From the NCBI GenBank assembly GCA_002314455.1, contig DCFZ01000049.1:36842-100841 (forward strand): 64,000 nucleotides of DNA, written 5' to 3'. Position 1 is the stretch's first letter. Each line of letters begins with the position of its first letter. Of the stretch, positions 1 through 9,150 are shown in pieces. A program made the translations under genes and the position numbers. A model generated the notes under the pieces. That model saw nothing but the letters and a program-made list of their open reading frames with translations. It did no database searches and was not told the origin of the DNA. The stretch comes from Lentisphaeria bacterium UBA1791. Its GTDB lineage: Bacteria > Verrucomicrobiota > Lentisphaeria > Victivallales > Victivallaceae.

Positions 1-96
1 CACAACCTCGACCGTTGCCGCACCCAGTTCAAACTGGTCGAGTCGATCGAAAGTCAGCTCGACGCGATGCAAAAGCTCAACGCTTCCATTCGCTAA
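1..96 (+). CDS. C-terminal end of an unknown protein (partial)
   Basis: A reading frame enters from the left edge and ends at TAA 94-96, leaving 31 codons. The visible peptide ends in LDAMQKLNASIR. Leu/Ile residues recur at three- and four-residue spacing, as in a short amphipathic or coiled-coil helix. Codon use matches the neighbouring real genes. No family can be recognised from so little. No terminator-like hairpin lies directly after the stop. Confidence 0.5.
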   Translation, partial: HNLDRCRTQFKLVESIESQLDAMQKLNASIR

Positions 97-413
97 ATCG
101 ATTAAAAACGGAAAAAGCGTTTATATTTCTCCATAGAGGAACAACGATGGAGGAATTATGAAAAACTGCAAGCTGCCCGCTTCGACGTTACCCCGCCCCG
201 GCGAAGCCTTTTGCGGAAAATAGACGCACTTGCCGTGTGCCGCGCCGCCGGCGCGGACACAGAACTTAAGGGGACAAAGGCGACGGTAATAGTTCCGTTC
301 GCAGTCCTGCCTATCTCAGTATAAGACCCCGCTTTTGCGAACTTCGGGAGAGCCAAGAGAGGGCGAATGAGCCCTCTCTTAGCTCCCATCACGCTACGAG
401 ATCGGATGAGGGC
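97..413. other. gene-free, hairpin-rich interval
   Basis: No convincing gene lies between the partial gene and the terminator of the leftward lipoprotein gene. The interval is dense in inverted repeats. There is a 6-bp stem at 179-184/202-207. A GC-rich 11-bp stem with one bulged G spans 235-246/250-260. A perfect 10-bp stem with a 6-base loop is at 355-364/371-380, extended by a second 5-bp stem at 346-350/383-387. A TATATT at 122-127 could be a -10 box but has no good -35. A 21-codon frame at 158-223 has a strong GGAGG site. It may be a leader peptide, chance, or part of a structured RNA; none can be proved here. Confidence 0.35.
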
Positions 414-456
414 AAAAAAATGGCTGTTGCTTGCCGGTCAAGGTTTTGCAACAGCC
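414..456 (-). terminator. intrinsic terminator of the leftward lipoprotein gene
   Basis: A perfect 9-bp stem (422-430 with 448-456) encloses a 17-base loop. On the minus strand it is followed by a run of seven T (plus-strand A at 414-420). It sits about 20 bases past the stop of the leftward gene that ends at 476. Confidence 0.85.
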
Positions 457-475
457 TCTTGGAAAAAAGCTGGAG

Positions 476-2542
476 TCAGCGTACGCGCAAAATGATGTTG
501 CCGTAACAGGGAACTTGTTTGTCGATGGTGACGCCGCGACCGTTGAAGGTGAATTTCAGCGGTTTGTAGACGCCGTCGCCGTCGAGAAATTCGACCGAGT
601 GCACTTTTTCGCGGGTGCGCAGATCGATGTTTTCCAGCGCGTCAAAGCCGAGGTTGACCAGCGCGATCATATAGCCGCCGTCGTCGCGTCTGCCGCAACG
701 CAAATAGATCGGCTGTTCTTCCCCGGCGTAGAAGGGGACGACTTCGGAATCGAGCCGGCGCAGAAGTTCCAGCAAAAACGCCTTGATTTCGGGAGCCCGG
801 TCGTTGTAGGGATTGTAGCCGACGCCGATTGAACGGGTGATGACGGTGCCGCCAGCCGGATTTTTGTAGAGGATCGTGCCGGGGGCGACAAAGGTGCGTT
901 TGCCCGTTGCCTTGTCGACGATGGAAAGCTCGCCAAGCATGATCGCATTCTGGTTGACGTCGGTCAGTTTCGGGAGCGTGCCGTTGTTCTGATAGCGCAT
1001 GGTCCAATAAGGTTCGATGCACATTTTTTCGCCGCTTGTGCGGTAAAATTCTTTTTTGGGCACACAGCCGAGGTAGCTTGCCATGCCGCGTTCGGCGATC
1101 TTGAGCGCGGCGTAGCCGTCGACGATCGCCTTGCTGCTCAAAATAGTCTTTAATTCTTCATCGGTGAGACATTCGGCGATCGTGCCGTCGACGAGGTAGA
1201 CCGCTTTGCCGTCGACATACTCGTAATGCGCGGGGATGCCGTAGCGGTTGCAAAGGACGATCTGCCAATCGTGCAAGTTGGCGAAACTGCGGAGCGCACG
1301 CGCCGGATTGAAATCCTTGGTGACGTCGACGAGCGGCGTAACAGGTCCAAGCCAGGTGATATGGGGCATTTCGGCGAGCAAAGCGTCGTAGAAAAGACGG
1401 TTTTCTTTGAGGATCTTTTCGTAGGCGGCGGTTGAGGTTTTGACGTCTTTATTCAGCAAATTGGTGATCCAGAGCTTGCCGCCCGACGCGCCGTTGAGGA
1501 TGGCGCCGGTGATATGGCTGTGCATGCTGATCGCGCTCTTGGCGTAGCGGCTGTGCGGACAGGTGTCGGATTCGTCGAGAATGTAATCGACATTGCCCGC
1601 GGCGCGCGCTTTGAAAGCGCAGTGGTACATCACTTCGTTGAATTCCTGCGTCATCCCCTCGAGGTAGTTGCCGTCGTTGATGCGCATAAAGGATTCGTTT
1701 TTACCGGCGAGCGTGCGGGCGATCTCGCCCGCGAGAAGGTATTCGCCGCCGCCCGAGCAGTAGCCGCATTTGATCGAGGGATCGACCGAATCGATCGCGT
1801 CACGCACCAGTTTCGCATAGCCGAGCAAGGTCGCGCGGCGCTCCGCCTCAAAGATCTTGACGCAGGGATCGTCGGCGGGGGCTTTTTCAAGATAGGCGAT
1901 GAGTTCCTGCGCGGAAGAGAATTTTTTCGGCATTTTCTCGTTGTAGAGCTTCATGTGCGAGGCGCAGAAACATTCGACTCCGTTGGAACTGTTGTTGATC
2001 GTGCGCATATCGTCGTCCATCAGGAAAAAGGCGGGGTGCTGTTTGGCGAGCAACACCATCGCGTCAAAGGTGTACTGGCGGAATTTCGGGTCGAGCATGC
2101 AGTGACGGTAGACGGTCTGATTTTTCTGATTGATCGAGTATTCCATCGGATTTTCGGTCGTCGCCGCACCCGCCCAGCCGTGCCCGACGAGGCTCTGAAC
2201 GAGGATGCCGACTTCGATATTGGAATCCTTGAGGCCCGCTTTTAATTCGCCGAACGCATTGGCGTAGGTTTCGACGACCTTGATCGGTTCTTTCCCGGTC
2301 GGCATAATCGACATATTGTAGGCGTTTTTGGTGATGCCGGAAGCTGCCGCGGCGCGTTTCGCCTCGGTGATCATGTAGGGAACTTGCGCCGGGTTGAAAT
2401 AGGTGATGCTGATGAAATTCATCTTTTTGGCATCAGGGTAGGCGAGGAGCGGCGAAGTTTTCGCCGACGGCGTGACATCGCTGCAACAACCGCCCAACGC
2501 GGCGGCGATCGCGAGCATACTGTACAAACAATATCTTTTCAT
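476..2542 (-). CDS. putative lipoprotein, glycosidase-like TIM-barrel protein
   Basis: A 688-residue protein. The start chosen is the ATG at 2540-2542: it gives a lipoprotein signal (hydrophobic 6-16, LGGC lipobox with Cys19), and the more upstream in-frame start at 2626 would lie across the promoter. The body alternates predicted strand and helix and has acidic clusters (FLMDDD near residue 180; DYILDESDT near 315) of the kind seen at glycosidase active sites. I cannot assign a GH family. It is probably anchored in the outer membrane or periplasmic face and acts on sugars; the function is inference. It stands as its own transcription unit with promoter and terminator. Confidence 0.7.
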   Translation of the reverse strand: MKRYCLYSMLAIAAALGGCCSDVTPSAKTSPLLAYPDAKKMNFISITYFNPAQVPYMITEAKRAAAASGITKNAYNMSIMPTGKEPIKVVETYANAFGELKAGLKDSNIEVGILVQSLVGHGWAGAATTENPMEYSINQKNQTVYRHCMLDPKFRQYTFDAMVLLAKQHPAFFLMDDDMRTINNSSNGVECFCASHMKLYNEKMPKKFSSAQELIAYLEKAPADDPCVKIFEAERRATLLGYAKLVRDAIDSVDPSIKCGYCSGGGEYLLAGEIARTLAGKNESFMRINDGNYLEGMTQEFNEVMYHCAFKARAAGNVDYILDESDTCPHSRYAKSAISMHSHITGAILNGASGGKLWITNLLNKDVKTSTAAYEKILKENRLFYDALLAEMPHITWLGPVTPLVDVTKDFNPARALRSFANLHDWQIVLCNRYGIPAHYEYVDGKAVYLVDGTIAECLTDEELKTILSSKAIVDGYAALKIAERGMASYLGCVPKKEFYRTSGEKMCIEPYWTMRYQNNGTLPKLTDVNQNAIMLGELSIVDKATGKRTFVAPGTILYKNPAGGTVITRSIGVGYNPYNDRAPEIKAFLLELLRRLDSEVVPFYAGEEQPIYLRCGRRDDGGYMIALVNLGFDALENIDLRTREKVHSVEFLDGDGVYKPLKFTFNGRGVTIDKQVPCYGNIILRVR

Positions 2543-2584
2543 GACGTTTTTCCCTTTGTTTTTTGAAACGGCGCAATACCCCTT

Positions 2585-2613
2585 AATATAATGCAGAAAA
2601 AGGCAAAATACAA
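2585..2613 (-). promoter_or_regulatory. promoter of the lipoprotein gene
   Basis: On the minus strand TTGTAT (2613-2608), a 17-base spacer, then TATATT (2590-2585). It lies about 45 bases before the chosen start. Confidence 0.65.
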
Positions 2614-2653
2614 GAAGGCGGCGCAATGAATTCGGCGAGGTCGAAATGCGGAA

Positions 2654-4279
2654 CTATCTGGCAGTTTTCCGTTTCAGTTTATTGCGGAAGCGTTTGCTGT
2701 ATTTCTTGGAGAACTGATCCCACAATTGGCGAAATGTTTCCGGAGAAGTGTACTCTTCATTGGGGAAAAAGCATTCGCGCAACTCCTGCAAAGCGCGGCG
2801 ATCGCCGAGAAAAGTCAACACATCGCCTGTTTGCAGTACGACTTCGGGGCGCGGCTGGATGAATTCGTCGCCGCGCTTGATCATCAGCAACAAGGCAAAT
2901 TGGGCGAGGCCCGATTTTGCCAACGCCCGACCGATGAGCGAATTGTTTTCCGTCACGGTGAACTGACAGAGATCGCGGCCGTCGGAGCGCTCGTCGTATT
3001 CGAGGAGCGACGGTTCCTTTTCCTCATAAGGCAACACCAAGCCGAGTTTCTTGGCGACCCACATCAGCGACGAACCCTGAATCAAAATGGAGAGCAGTAC
3101 CACGGTGAAGACCATGTAAAAGAAATTGTATGCGCGGATGTTCATCACGCCGTCCGTCGGGACCATTGCGACCACGAGCGCGGCGAGCATGATCGGCGCC
3201 GACCCGCGGATACCGACCCAGCAGGTGAACAATCTTTCCCGGAAACTGAACGGACTTTTGATCATGCAGATCATGACGGCAAGCGGACGCGCGATGAACA
3301 TCAGCGTCAGCGCGATCAACACCGCGCCGACGATGTTGCGCACGCTCAAGAGCATGCGGCAGTCAAAAAAAGAGCCGAGCAACGTAAAGAGCAAGATCTG
3401 CATCAGCCACGCGACGCCGTCGATCAGTTTAACAAAGGTGGTTTTGTAGTTGAAGCGCATATTGCCCATCGTGATGCCGGCGACGTAACACGCCATCAGC
3501 GAATTGGCGCGCAGAACTCCGTTGGTGATGCCGTAGCAGATCAACACGAAAGCAATGGCGACCACGAAGCGCAATCCGTTGTATTCAAGGAATTTTTGCA
3601 CCCAGTTGTAGAACCATTGACCGAAAATGCCGAGCAGAAGTCCGGAAAGCGCGCCAATGCCGAGCCCCCAGGTGATGCCGCAGAACATATGCCACGAAAC
3701 GTTGACAATATTGACGCCGCGCGTTGACAAAAAGATTTTGAGTATGACCAGCGTCAGCAGAAATGCCGCCGGGTCGTTGCTGCCGGATTCATATTCCAAA
3801 AGACTTTGCAGTTTCGGGGGGATCGACGCCTTTTGACCGCGCAAAATGGCAAAAACCGCCGCCGCGTCGGTCGAGGCGAAGACCGCTCCGACGAGCAGCG
3901 AGGCCGTGACATTCAACGTCAGAAAGAGCGATGCGCGGCTGATCCAGTAGGTGAAAAACGCGGTGATTGCCGCCGTCAGAATGACGCCGACGGTCGAGAG
4001 GAGCGTCCCCGTCACAAAGATCCGTTTGATCGCGGCAAACGAGGTCTGCAATCCGCCGCTGAAAATGATGAAGCAAAGCGCGATCTCGCCGAAGAGCTGG
4101 ACATCCTTGAGTGCGATGTTGGTGGGAATCCACTTCAACCCGTAGCGCCCGAAAAGAATGCCGGCGCCGAGAAAGCAGATCAGGATCGGCATTTTCAGAA
4201 ACTTGGAAAAGCGGTTCAACGACACGCCGCAAAGCAAGATGATGCCGCTCAGAGCAATGTACGTGGAAAATGTATCCAT
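2654..4279 (-). CDS. nhaP2: K+/H+ (or Na+/H+) antiporter, NhaP2/CvrA type with RCK_C domain
   Basis: 541 residues. About twelve hydrophobic segments fill residues 1-400, as in the CPA1 cation/proton antiporter family. The membrane part contains the stretch GAVFASTDAAAVFAIL, matching the family's conserved ion-binding region. A soluble RCK_C (TrkA-C-like) domain follows at about 435-510 (FTVTENNSLIGRALAKSGL..., ending in TFLGDRRALQELR). This domain combination is typical of NhaP2-type antiporters, which export K+ in exchange for protons across the inner membrane. RCK_C domains of some such antiporters bind cyclic-di-AMP, and a c-di-AMP synthase lies 6 kb away. No clear ribosome site precedes the start. 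It lies downstream of galE in the same direction, with a hairpin between. Confidence 0.9.
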   Translation of the reverse strand: MDTFSTYIALSGIILLCGVSLNRFSKFLKMPILICFLGAGILFGRYGLKWIPTNIALKDVQLFGEIALCFIIFSGGLQTSFAAIKRIFVTGTLLSTVGVILTAAITAFFTYWISRASLFLTLNVTASLLVGAVFASTDAAAVFAILRGQKASIPPKLQSLLEYESGSNDPAAFLLTLVILKIFLSTRGVNIVNVSWHMFCGITWGLGIGALSGLLLGIFGQWFYNWVQKFLEYNGLRFVVAIAFVLICYGITNGVLRANSLMACYVAGITMGNMRFNYKTTFVKLIDGVAWLMQILLFTLLGSFFDCRMLLSVRNIVGAVLIALTLMFIARPLAVMICMIKSPFSFRERLFTCWVGIRGSAPIMLAALVVAMVPTDGVMNIRAYNFFYMVFTVVLLSILIQGSSLMWVAKKLGLVLPYEEKEPSLLEYDERSDGRDLCQFTVTENNSLIGRALAKSGLAQFALLLMIKRGDEFIQPRPEVVLQTGDVLTFLGDRRALQELRECFFPNEEYTSPETFRQLWDQFSKKYSKRFRNKLKRKTAR

Positions 4280-4298
4280 AAAAGCAAACGTAATTTAT

Positions 4299-4327
4299 GC
4301 CGTACGCGCCATTGCCGCGCGTACGGC
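4299..4327 (-). terminator. strong hairpin between galE and the antiporter gene
   Basis: A perfect 11-bp GC-rich stem (4299-4309 with 4317-4327) with a 7-base loop lies just past the galE stop. The minus-strand sequence after it is AT-rich but is not a clean T-run. It may be a weak terminator, an mRNA-stabilising hairpin, or part of the antiporter's control region. Confidence 0.5.
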
Positions 4328-4341
4328 TTGTGGGTGAGGGA

Positions 4342-5340
4342 TCAGCAGTTCTGTTGCCAGCGCCACGCGTCGCGGCACATGTCGACGAGATTCTTTTCCG
4401 CTTTCCAACGGAGCATTTTTGCCGCTTTGGAGGGATCGGAATAGCAAGTCGCAATGTCGCCGGGACGACGGGGGGATATCTGGTATTTCACCTTGATGTG
4501 GTTGGCTTCCTCAAACGCCTTGACGACGTCGAGCACGCTGTAGCCGATGCCGGTGCCGAGGTTGAAAACTTCGGCTCCATTGTTGGCGCAGGCGAAATGG
4601 TAGGCGGCAACGTGCCCCTTGGCGAGGTCGACGACGTGGATGTAGTCGCGCACCCCGGTGCCGTCGGGCGTCGGATAATCGTCGCCGTAGATGCTCAAGT
4701 GGTCGCGCATACCGATCGCGGTCTGCGTGATGTAGGGCAGCAGATTGTTGGGAATGCCGTTGGGGCGTTCCCCGATCAAGCCGCTCTCGTGCGCGCCGAT
4801 CGGGTTGAAATAGCGGAGCAAAACGATCGACATATCGGGATTCGCCTTGGCGACGCCCTGAAGAATCTGCTCGATCATATATTTCGTCCAGCCGTAGGGG
4901 TTGGTGCAATTGCCGGTCGGCGCCGTTTCGGCGAAAGGCGCTTCGCTGTTGGCGCCGTAAACAGTGGCGGAACTGCTGAAGATCAGCTTTTTGCAATCAA
5001 ATTCGCGCATCACCTCGAGCAAAGTCAACGTCGTGTCGAGGTTGTTGCGGTAGTATTCGATCGGTTTGGCGACCGATTCGCCGACCGCTTTGAAGCCGGC
5101 GAAGTGAATGACGCCGTCGATCTTGTGCGCTTTGAAAAGCGCGGTCAGCGCCGCCTTGTCGGCGACGTCGATCTTGCAGAACGCCGGACGCACGCCGGTG
5201 ATTTTTTCGATCTTGTCGATGATCTCGGCGGAGCTGTTGGAAAGATCGTCGGCGATGACGACCTGCTGCTTGTCGTTGATGAGTTCCACGGCGGTGTGAG
5301 AGCCGATGAAGCCGCTGCCGCCAGTCAAAAGAATAGCCAT
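4342..5340 (-). CDS. galE: UDP-glucose 4-epimerase
   Basis: 332 residues, the usual GalE length. It is an extended short-chain dehydrogenase/reductase. The NAD-binding motif GGSGFIGSHT is at residues 6-15. The catalytic Ser region (FSSSATVYG) lies near 120-130, and YxxxK appears in YGWTKYMIEQ near 149. The GalE-typical NPIGAHESGLIGE stretch follows. It interconverts UDP-glucose and UDP-galactose in the cytoplasm for Leloir galactose use and for polysaccharide precursors, which suits the sugar-related genes around it. It has its own promoter and a ribosome site (GAAAGGAC on the minus strand) before ATG 5340. Confidence 0.96.
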   Translation of the reverse strand: MAILLTGGSGFIGSHTAVELINDKQQVVIADDLSNSSAEIIDKIEKITGVRPAFCKIDVADKAALTALFKAHKIDGVIHFAGFKAVGESVAKPIEYYRNNLDTTLTLLEVMREFDCKKLIFSSSATVYGANSEAPFAETAPTGNCTNPYGWTKYMIEQILQGVAKANPDMSIVLLRYFNPIGAHESGLIGERPNGIPNNLLPYITQTAIGMRDHLSIYGDDYPTPDGTGVRDYIHVVDLAKGHVAAYHFACANNGAEVFNLGTGIGYSVLDVVKAFEEANHIKVKYQISPRRPGDIATCYSDPSKAAKMLRWKAEKNLVDMCRDAWRWQQNC

Positions 5341-5373
5341 GATGAAAAGTCCTTTCTGTCGTACCTTCTATTT

Positions 5374-5401
5374 AATATAGCGGTGAAACGCTCTTTTTCA
5401 A
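5374..5401 (-). promoter_or_regulatory. galE promoter
   Basis: Minus-strand TTGAAA (5401-5396), 16-base spacer, TATATT (5379-5374), about 34 bases before the galE start. Confidence 0.7.
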
Positions 5402-5535
5402 GTCGTTCAAGGGGGACGATCCGGTAAAAAAAAGGGTGAAAAAGTTTTTTCTTTACAGGAAATTTTGTCCGACACCGATTATATTAGATGAAAAGACGAC
5501 GTTTCGAAAATTAAATCAAGGAGGGGGAATTTTTT

Positions 5536-6162
5536 ATGAAAAAGTGGTTTTTGCTGGGCGCATTGTGCGGCGCGCTGGGCGTTTCTGCGTGGCAGGAAAA
5601 TTATGCGCCGAAATTCAACCGCGTCAGCGTGCCGCTCGTCGAGGAGGATGACCGGATATTGCCGCAATTGATCGACTTGCAACGCTATGCCGCGTTCACC
5701 GGCAAATACATCTACTCCGCCGATCTGAATATGGACGGCAAAAAAGATTTCGTCGTCTACGCGTGGACGGGCGGATGCGGTCTGGCGATGTGCCGTTGCG
5801 ACGTTTTCTTTTTTCTCTCTTCGCCGCAGGGATATTACAAAACGAGCTTCAACGCCTACAGCTTTGAGGAAAAAGACATCATCCGGCACGGCAATAAAAA
5901 TTATTTCCTGCTGACGCTCTGTCAGAGCTGGTCGACCGAAAACGGTCACAACTACTGGCTCAACCGCATCTACGCTTTCGGCAAAGACGGCAAAATGTAC
6001 GAGGCGGATTCGGAAGTCGGCGCGCCTTTCCCCTCGTACATCCAATATCTCGAGCGCGACAATCACGAACAGGCGAAACTTTCGCCCGTCGAAAAGGAAA
6101 AAATGTGGCAAGCCGCCAAAGAGCGCCTCTTTGACAAAGAGACGCAATCGCAATTGGAGTAA
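5536..6162 (+). CDS. secreted protein with an EF-hand/FG-GAP-like calcium motif
   Basis: 208 residues. Residues 1-18 (MKKWFLLGALCGALGVSA) form a Sec signal peptide. A single DLNMDGKKDF motif at about residue 71 matches the DxNxDGxxD calcium loop of FG-GAP/VCBS or EF-hand repeats and begins a short beta region (VVYAWTGGCG). The remainder is hydrophilic. The strong ribosome site AGGAGGGGG precedes the start. A TATATT at 5480-5485 is a likely -10, but the -35 is poor. It probably resides in the periplasm or outside the cell; no enzymatic function can be assigned. It is transcribed away from galE. Confidence 0.75.
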   Translation: MKKWFLLGALCGALGVSAWQENYAPKFNRVSVPLVEEDDRILPQLIDLQRYAAFTGKYIYSADLNMDGKKDFVVYAWTGGCGLAMCRCDVFFFLSSPQGYYKTSFNAYSFEEKDIIRHGNKNYFLLTLCQSWSTENGHNYWLNRIYAFGKDGKMYEADSEVGAPFPSYIQYLERDNHEQAKLSPVEKEKMWQAAKERLFDKETQSQLE

Positions 6163-6464
6163 GGTACCTCGGGGACGCGTGCCGCCGCACCCTGCTTTCA
6201 TCTGATTTGCCGCCTTTTTCCCGGTCGGAATCGTTCCGATTGATCCGGCATTTTTGCGTGCAATTCAAAATTCGCATCGGCGCCGTGGCGTCGCAGTTTG
6301 CTTTTTGCCGAATTTTTTCAAAAAAAAGGCGGTTTTCGGCGAAAAACCGCTTGTTAAAAAAGTTTGCAGGATTATATTATTAGTATGTATATAGGGCGCG
6401 TTGTGCGTCCATGGTACTTTTTACAATTTTTTTCATTTTAAAATAGAAAGCAAAGGTGTTTGGA
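6163..6464. other. intergenic region upstream of gyrA
   Basis: About 300 bases without a gene. It holds the gyrA promoter and an 8-bp hairpin (6329-6336/6343-6350). That hairpin's minus-strand side is followed by eight T, so it would terminate leftward transcription, although no leftward gene lies to its right. The gyrA leader is about 80 bases long and AT-rich. Confidence 0.6.
6351..6378 (+). promoter_or_regulatory. gyrA promoter
   Basis: TTGTTA (6351-6356), 16-base spacer, TATATT (6373-6378). The -35 starts on the base directly after the hairpin ending at 6350. Confidence 0.65.
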
Positions 6465-9134
6465 ATGAGTGATCTTACCACCCGTGATATTCCGCTTGAT
6501 ATCGAAGATATCATGCATACTGCCTATCTGCAGTACTCCCTCAGCGTCAACGTCGGCCGCGCCATTCCCGATGTGCGCGACGGCTTGAAGCCGGTCAACC
6601 GCCGCATTCTCTACGCGATGCGCCAGATGCACATCGGCAAATCGCACGCGACGGTCAAGTGCGCCAAGGTCGTCGGCGAAGTGATGGGTAACTATCACCC
6701 GCACGGCGATATGGCGATTTACGACGCGCTGGCGCGTCTTGCTCAACCCTTTTCGATGCGCGCGCCGCTGGTCGAAGGGCAGGGGAACTTCGGTACGCTC
6801 GACGGCGATCCGCCGGCGGCGTCGCGTTACACCGAGTGCCGCATGGAGCGCCTCGCCGAAGAGATGCTCGCCGACATTGAAAAAGAGACCGTCGATATGG
6901 TGCCGACGTTCGATGAATCCGACGTCGAGCCTTCCGTGTTGCCGGCGAAATTCCCGCAGTTGCTCGTCAACGGCACGACCGGCATCGGCGTCGGTATGGC
7001 GACCTACATTCCGCCGCACAACCTCGGCGAAGTGATTGACGCGACCGTCTACTTGCTCGACAAACCGACCGCTTCGGTCGATGAATTGCTTCAATTCCTG
7101 CCGGGGCCCGATTTCCCGACCGGCGCGATCATCCGCGGTCGTATGGCGATGCGTCAGTTCTACCAGACCGGCCACGGCAGCGTCAAAGTGCGTTCCCGCG
7201 CCGACATCATTGAAAAGGACGGCCGCGAGCAGATCATCATTTCCGAGATCCCCTACGCGATCAACAAGTCGACCGAAGTCAAGCACATCGCCGATCTGGT
7301 GCGCGACAAGGTGATTACCGGCATTTCCGAGATCAAAGATGAATCGAGCGAACGCAACGGCGTGCGCATCGTCATCGACGTCAAGCGCGGTGCGATGGGG
7401 CAGGTTGTGCTCAATCAGATCTTTGCGCACACGCAGTTCGAGACGACCATCGGTTGCACGATGCTCGTCGTCGACCACAACCGCCCGCGCACGATGAACC
7501 TCGTTCAGGTGTTGCAGGCGTACATCGACCACCGCCTCGAAGTGATTTTGCGCCGCACGCTGTTTGATTTGGACAAGGCAAAGGCGCGCGCCCACATCCT
7601 CGAAGGTTTCAAGATCGCGATCGACAATCTCGACGAAGTAGTCAAGATTATCCGCGAGTCGCGCACCCGTCAGGACGCCGCGGCGGCGTTGATGGCGCGT
7701 TTCGGCTTGTCGCAGATCCAGACGGCGGCGATCCTCGATATGCGGTTGCACCAGTTGACCGGCATGGCGATCGACGACGTGCTCGCCGAATTGGCGGAAG
7801 TTCACCAGCAGATCGCCTATCTGACCGAGCTTGCCGAGAGCCGCGAAAAGCGCATCGGCGTCGTCCGCACCGAATTGCTCGAAGTTAAAGACAAGTACGC
7901 CGACGCCCGGCGTACCGAGATCACCGCGGACGATACCGATCTCAATATCGCCGATTTTATTCCGCGTCACAGTTGCGTGATTACGGTTTCCGATACCGGG
8001 TACATCAAGCGCGTGCCCGCCGATACCTACCATACGCAGCACCGCGGCGGCAAGGGCATCATCGGCATGAGCACCAAGGAAGAAGACACCGTTGAACACA
8101 TTTTCAACGCAAACAGCCACGACATCATTTTCTTCTTTACTGACCGCGGCTTTATGTACTGGCTCAACGTCTACGAGATCCCCGAAGGAATCCGCACCGG
8201 CAAGGGCAAGGCGATCATCAATTTGATCAAGGTCGAGCCGGGCGAAAAGGTCTGCGCGATGCTGACCGTCCGCACCGAGGATTTCGACGATCCCAACAAG
8301 TTCATCGTGATGGCGTCCCGCAAGGGTTACATCAAAAAGAGCGAGCTTGCGCTTTTCCGCAATTTGCGCCGCACCGGTTTGCGCGCCCTCGTCATCGAGG
8401 AGGACGACGATCTCATCGGCGCCGCGATCGGCGCCAACGGCAATGAAGTGTTGCTGTCGACCCGGCTCGGCATGGCGTGCCGCTTTGACCTCAACGACGA
8501 GGAAGTCCGTCCGATGGGCCGTACCGCCCGCGGCGTGACCGGTATGCGTTTCAAGCTTGCCGGCGACGACGTCGTGAGTCTTGAGATCGTCAGCGAACCG
8601 ACCTACGACGAAGCCGAAGAGGTCGACGCCGAGGGCGAAGTTCCCGAAGTTGAGACGGAAAGTGCCGACGACGACAAGGAAGAAGTTTTCGGCGTCGGGC
8701 CGGAAGTGATGGTCGTCACCAACGGCGGTATGGGCAAGCGCTCCTTTGTTTCGACTTACCGCAAGACCCGCCGTGGCGCCAAGGGCGTCGTCAACATCAA
8801 GCTTCGCGAAAACGAGGAAGTTTTGAGCGTCGTTCAGATCACGGAAAACGACGAGTTGCTGTTGACCACGGAGCGCGGTCAATTGGTGCGCATCCCCGCC
8901 GGCGAAGTCCGCCGCGTCGGTCGCGCATCCCGCGGCGTGAAGATCATGAATCTCAACGCCGGCGACAAAATCACGAGCGTTGCGAAGCTGGTCGATTTCA
9001 CCAGCGCGGCTCCTGCGGATGAAACATCCGCCGATGAAAATGGCGAAGTTCCGGCGGAAGAAACGCCCGTGACTGCCGATGCGCCGGAAACTCCGGTCGC
9101 GGAAGCGCCTGAAGCGCCCGAAACGCAGGAATAG
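6465..9134 (+). CDS. gyrA: DNA gyrase subunit A
   Basis: 889 residues from ATG 6465, chosen because AAAGG at 6452-6456 stands 8 bases before it; an in-frame GTG at 6456 overlaps that site. The breakage-reunion domain is complete, with the catalytic tyrosine at residue 122 (SRYTECRM), the same number as in E. coli. The C-terminal pinwheel carries the gyrase-specific box HRGGKG, which separates it from ParC. It cuts and rejoins DNA to introduce negative supercoils together with GyrB. Oddities: position 83 of the quinolone pocket is Met ([10 protein letters not shown]) where E. coli has Ser, and the last 50 or so residues form an Ala/Pro/Glu-rich acidic tail. gyrB is not in the window. Confidence 0.97.
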   Translation: MSDLTTRDIPLDIEDIMHTAYLQYSLSVNVGRAIPDVRDGLKPVNRRILYAMRQMHIGKSHATVKCAKVVGEVMGNYHPHGDMAIYDALARLAQPFSMRAPLVEGQGNFGTLDGDPPAASRYTECRMERLAEEMLADIEKETVDMVPTFDESDVEPSVLPAKFPQLLVNGTTGIGVGMATYIPPHNLGEVIDATVYLLDKPTASVDELLQFLPGPDFPTGAIIRGRMAMRQFYQTGHGSVKVRSRADIIEKDGREQIIISEIPYAINKSTEVKHIADLVRDKVITGISEIKDESSERNGVRIVIDVKRGAMGQVVLNQIFAHTQFETTIGCTMLVVDHNRPRTMNLVQVLQAYIDHRLEVILRRTLFDLDKAKARAHILEGFKIAIDNLDEVVKIIRESRTRQDAAAALMARFGLSQIQTAAILDMRLHQLTGMAIDDVLAELAEVHQQIAYLTELAESREKRIGVVRTELLEVKDKYADARRTEITADDTDLNIADFIPRHSCVITVSDTGYIKRVPADTYHTQHRGGKGIIGMSTKEEDTVEHIFNANSHDIIFFFTDRGFMYWLNVYEIPEGIRTGKGKAIINLIKVEPGEKVCAMLTVRTEDFDDPNKFIVMASRKGYIKKSELALFRNLRRTGLRALVIEEDDDLIGAAIGANGNEVLLSTRLGMACRFDLNDEEVRPMGRTARGVTGMRFKLAGDDVVSLEIVSEPTYDEAEEVDAEGEVPEVETESADDDKEEVFGVGPEVMVVTNGGMGKRSFVSTYRKTRRGAKGVVNIKLRENEEVLSVVQITENDELLLTTERGQLVRIPAGEVRRVGRASRGVKIMNLNAGDKITSVAKLVDFTSAAPADETSADENGEVPAEETPVTADAPETPVAEAPEAPETQE

Positions 9135-9150
9135 TAAAGGAGTCCAACCG

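Noticed and set aside
156..392. 78-codon minus-strand frame in the first gap
   Set aside because: It has low-complexity Arg/Ser/Ala composition, overlaps several hairpins and has no convincing ribosome site.
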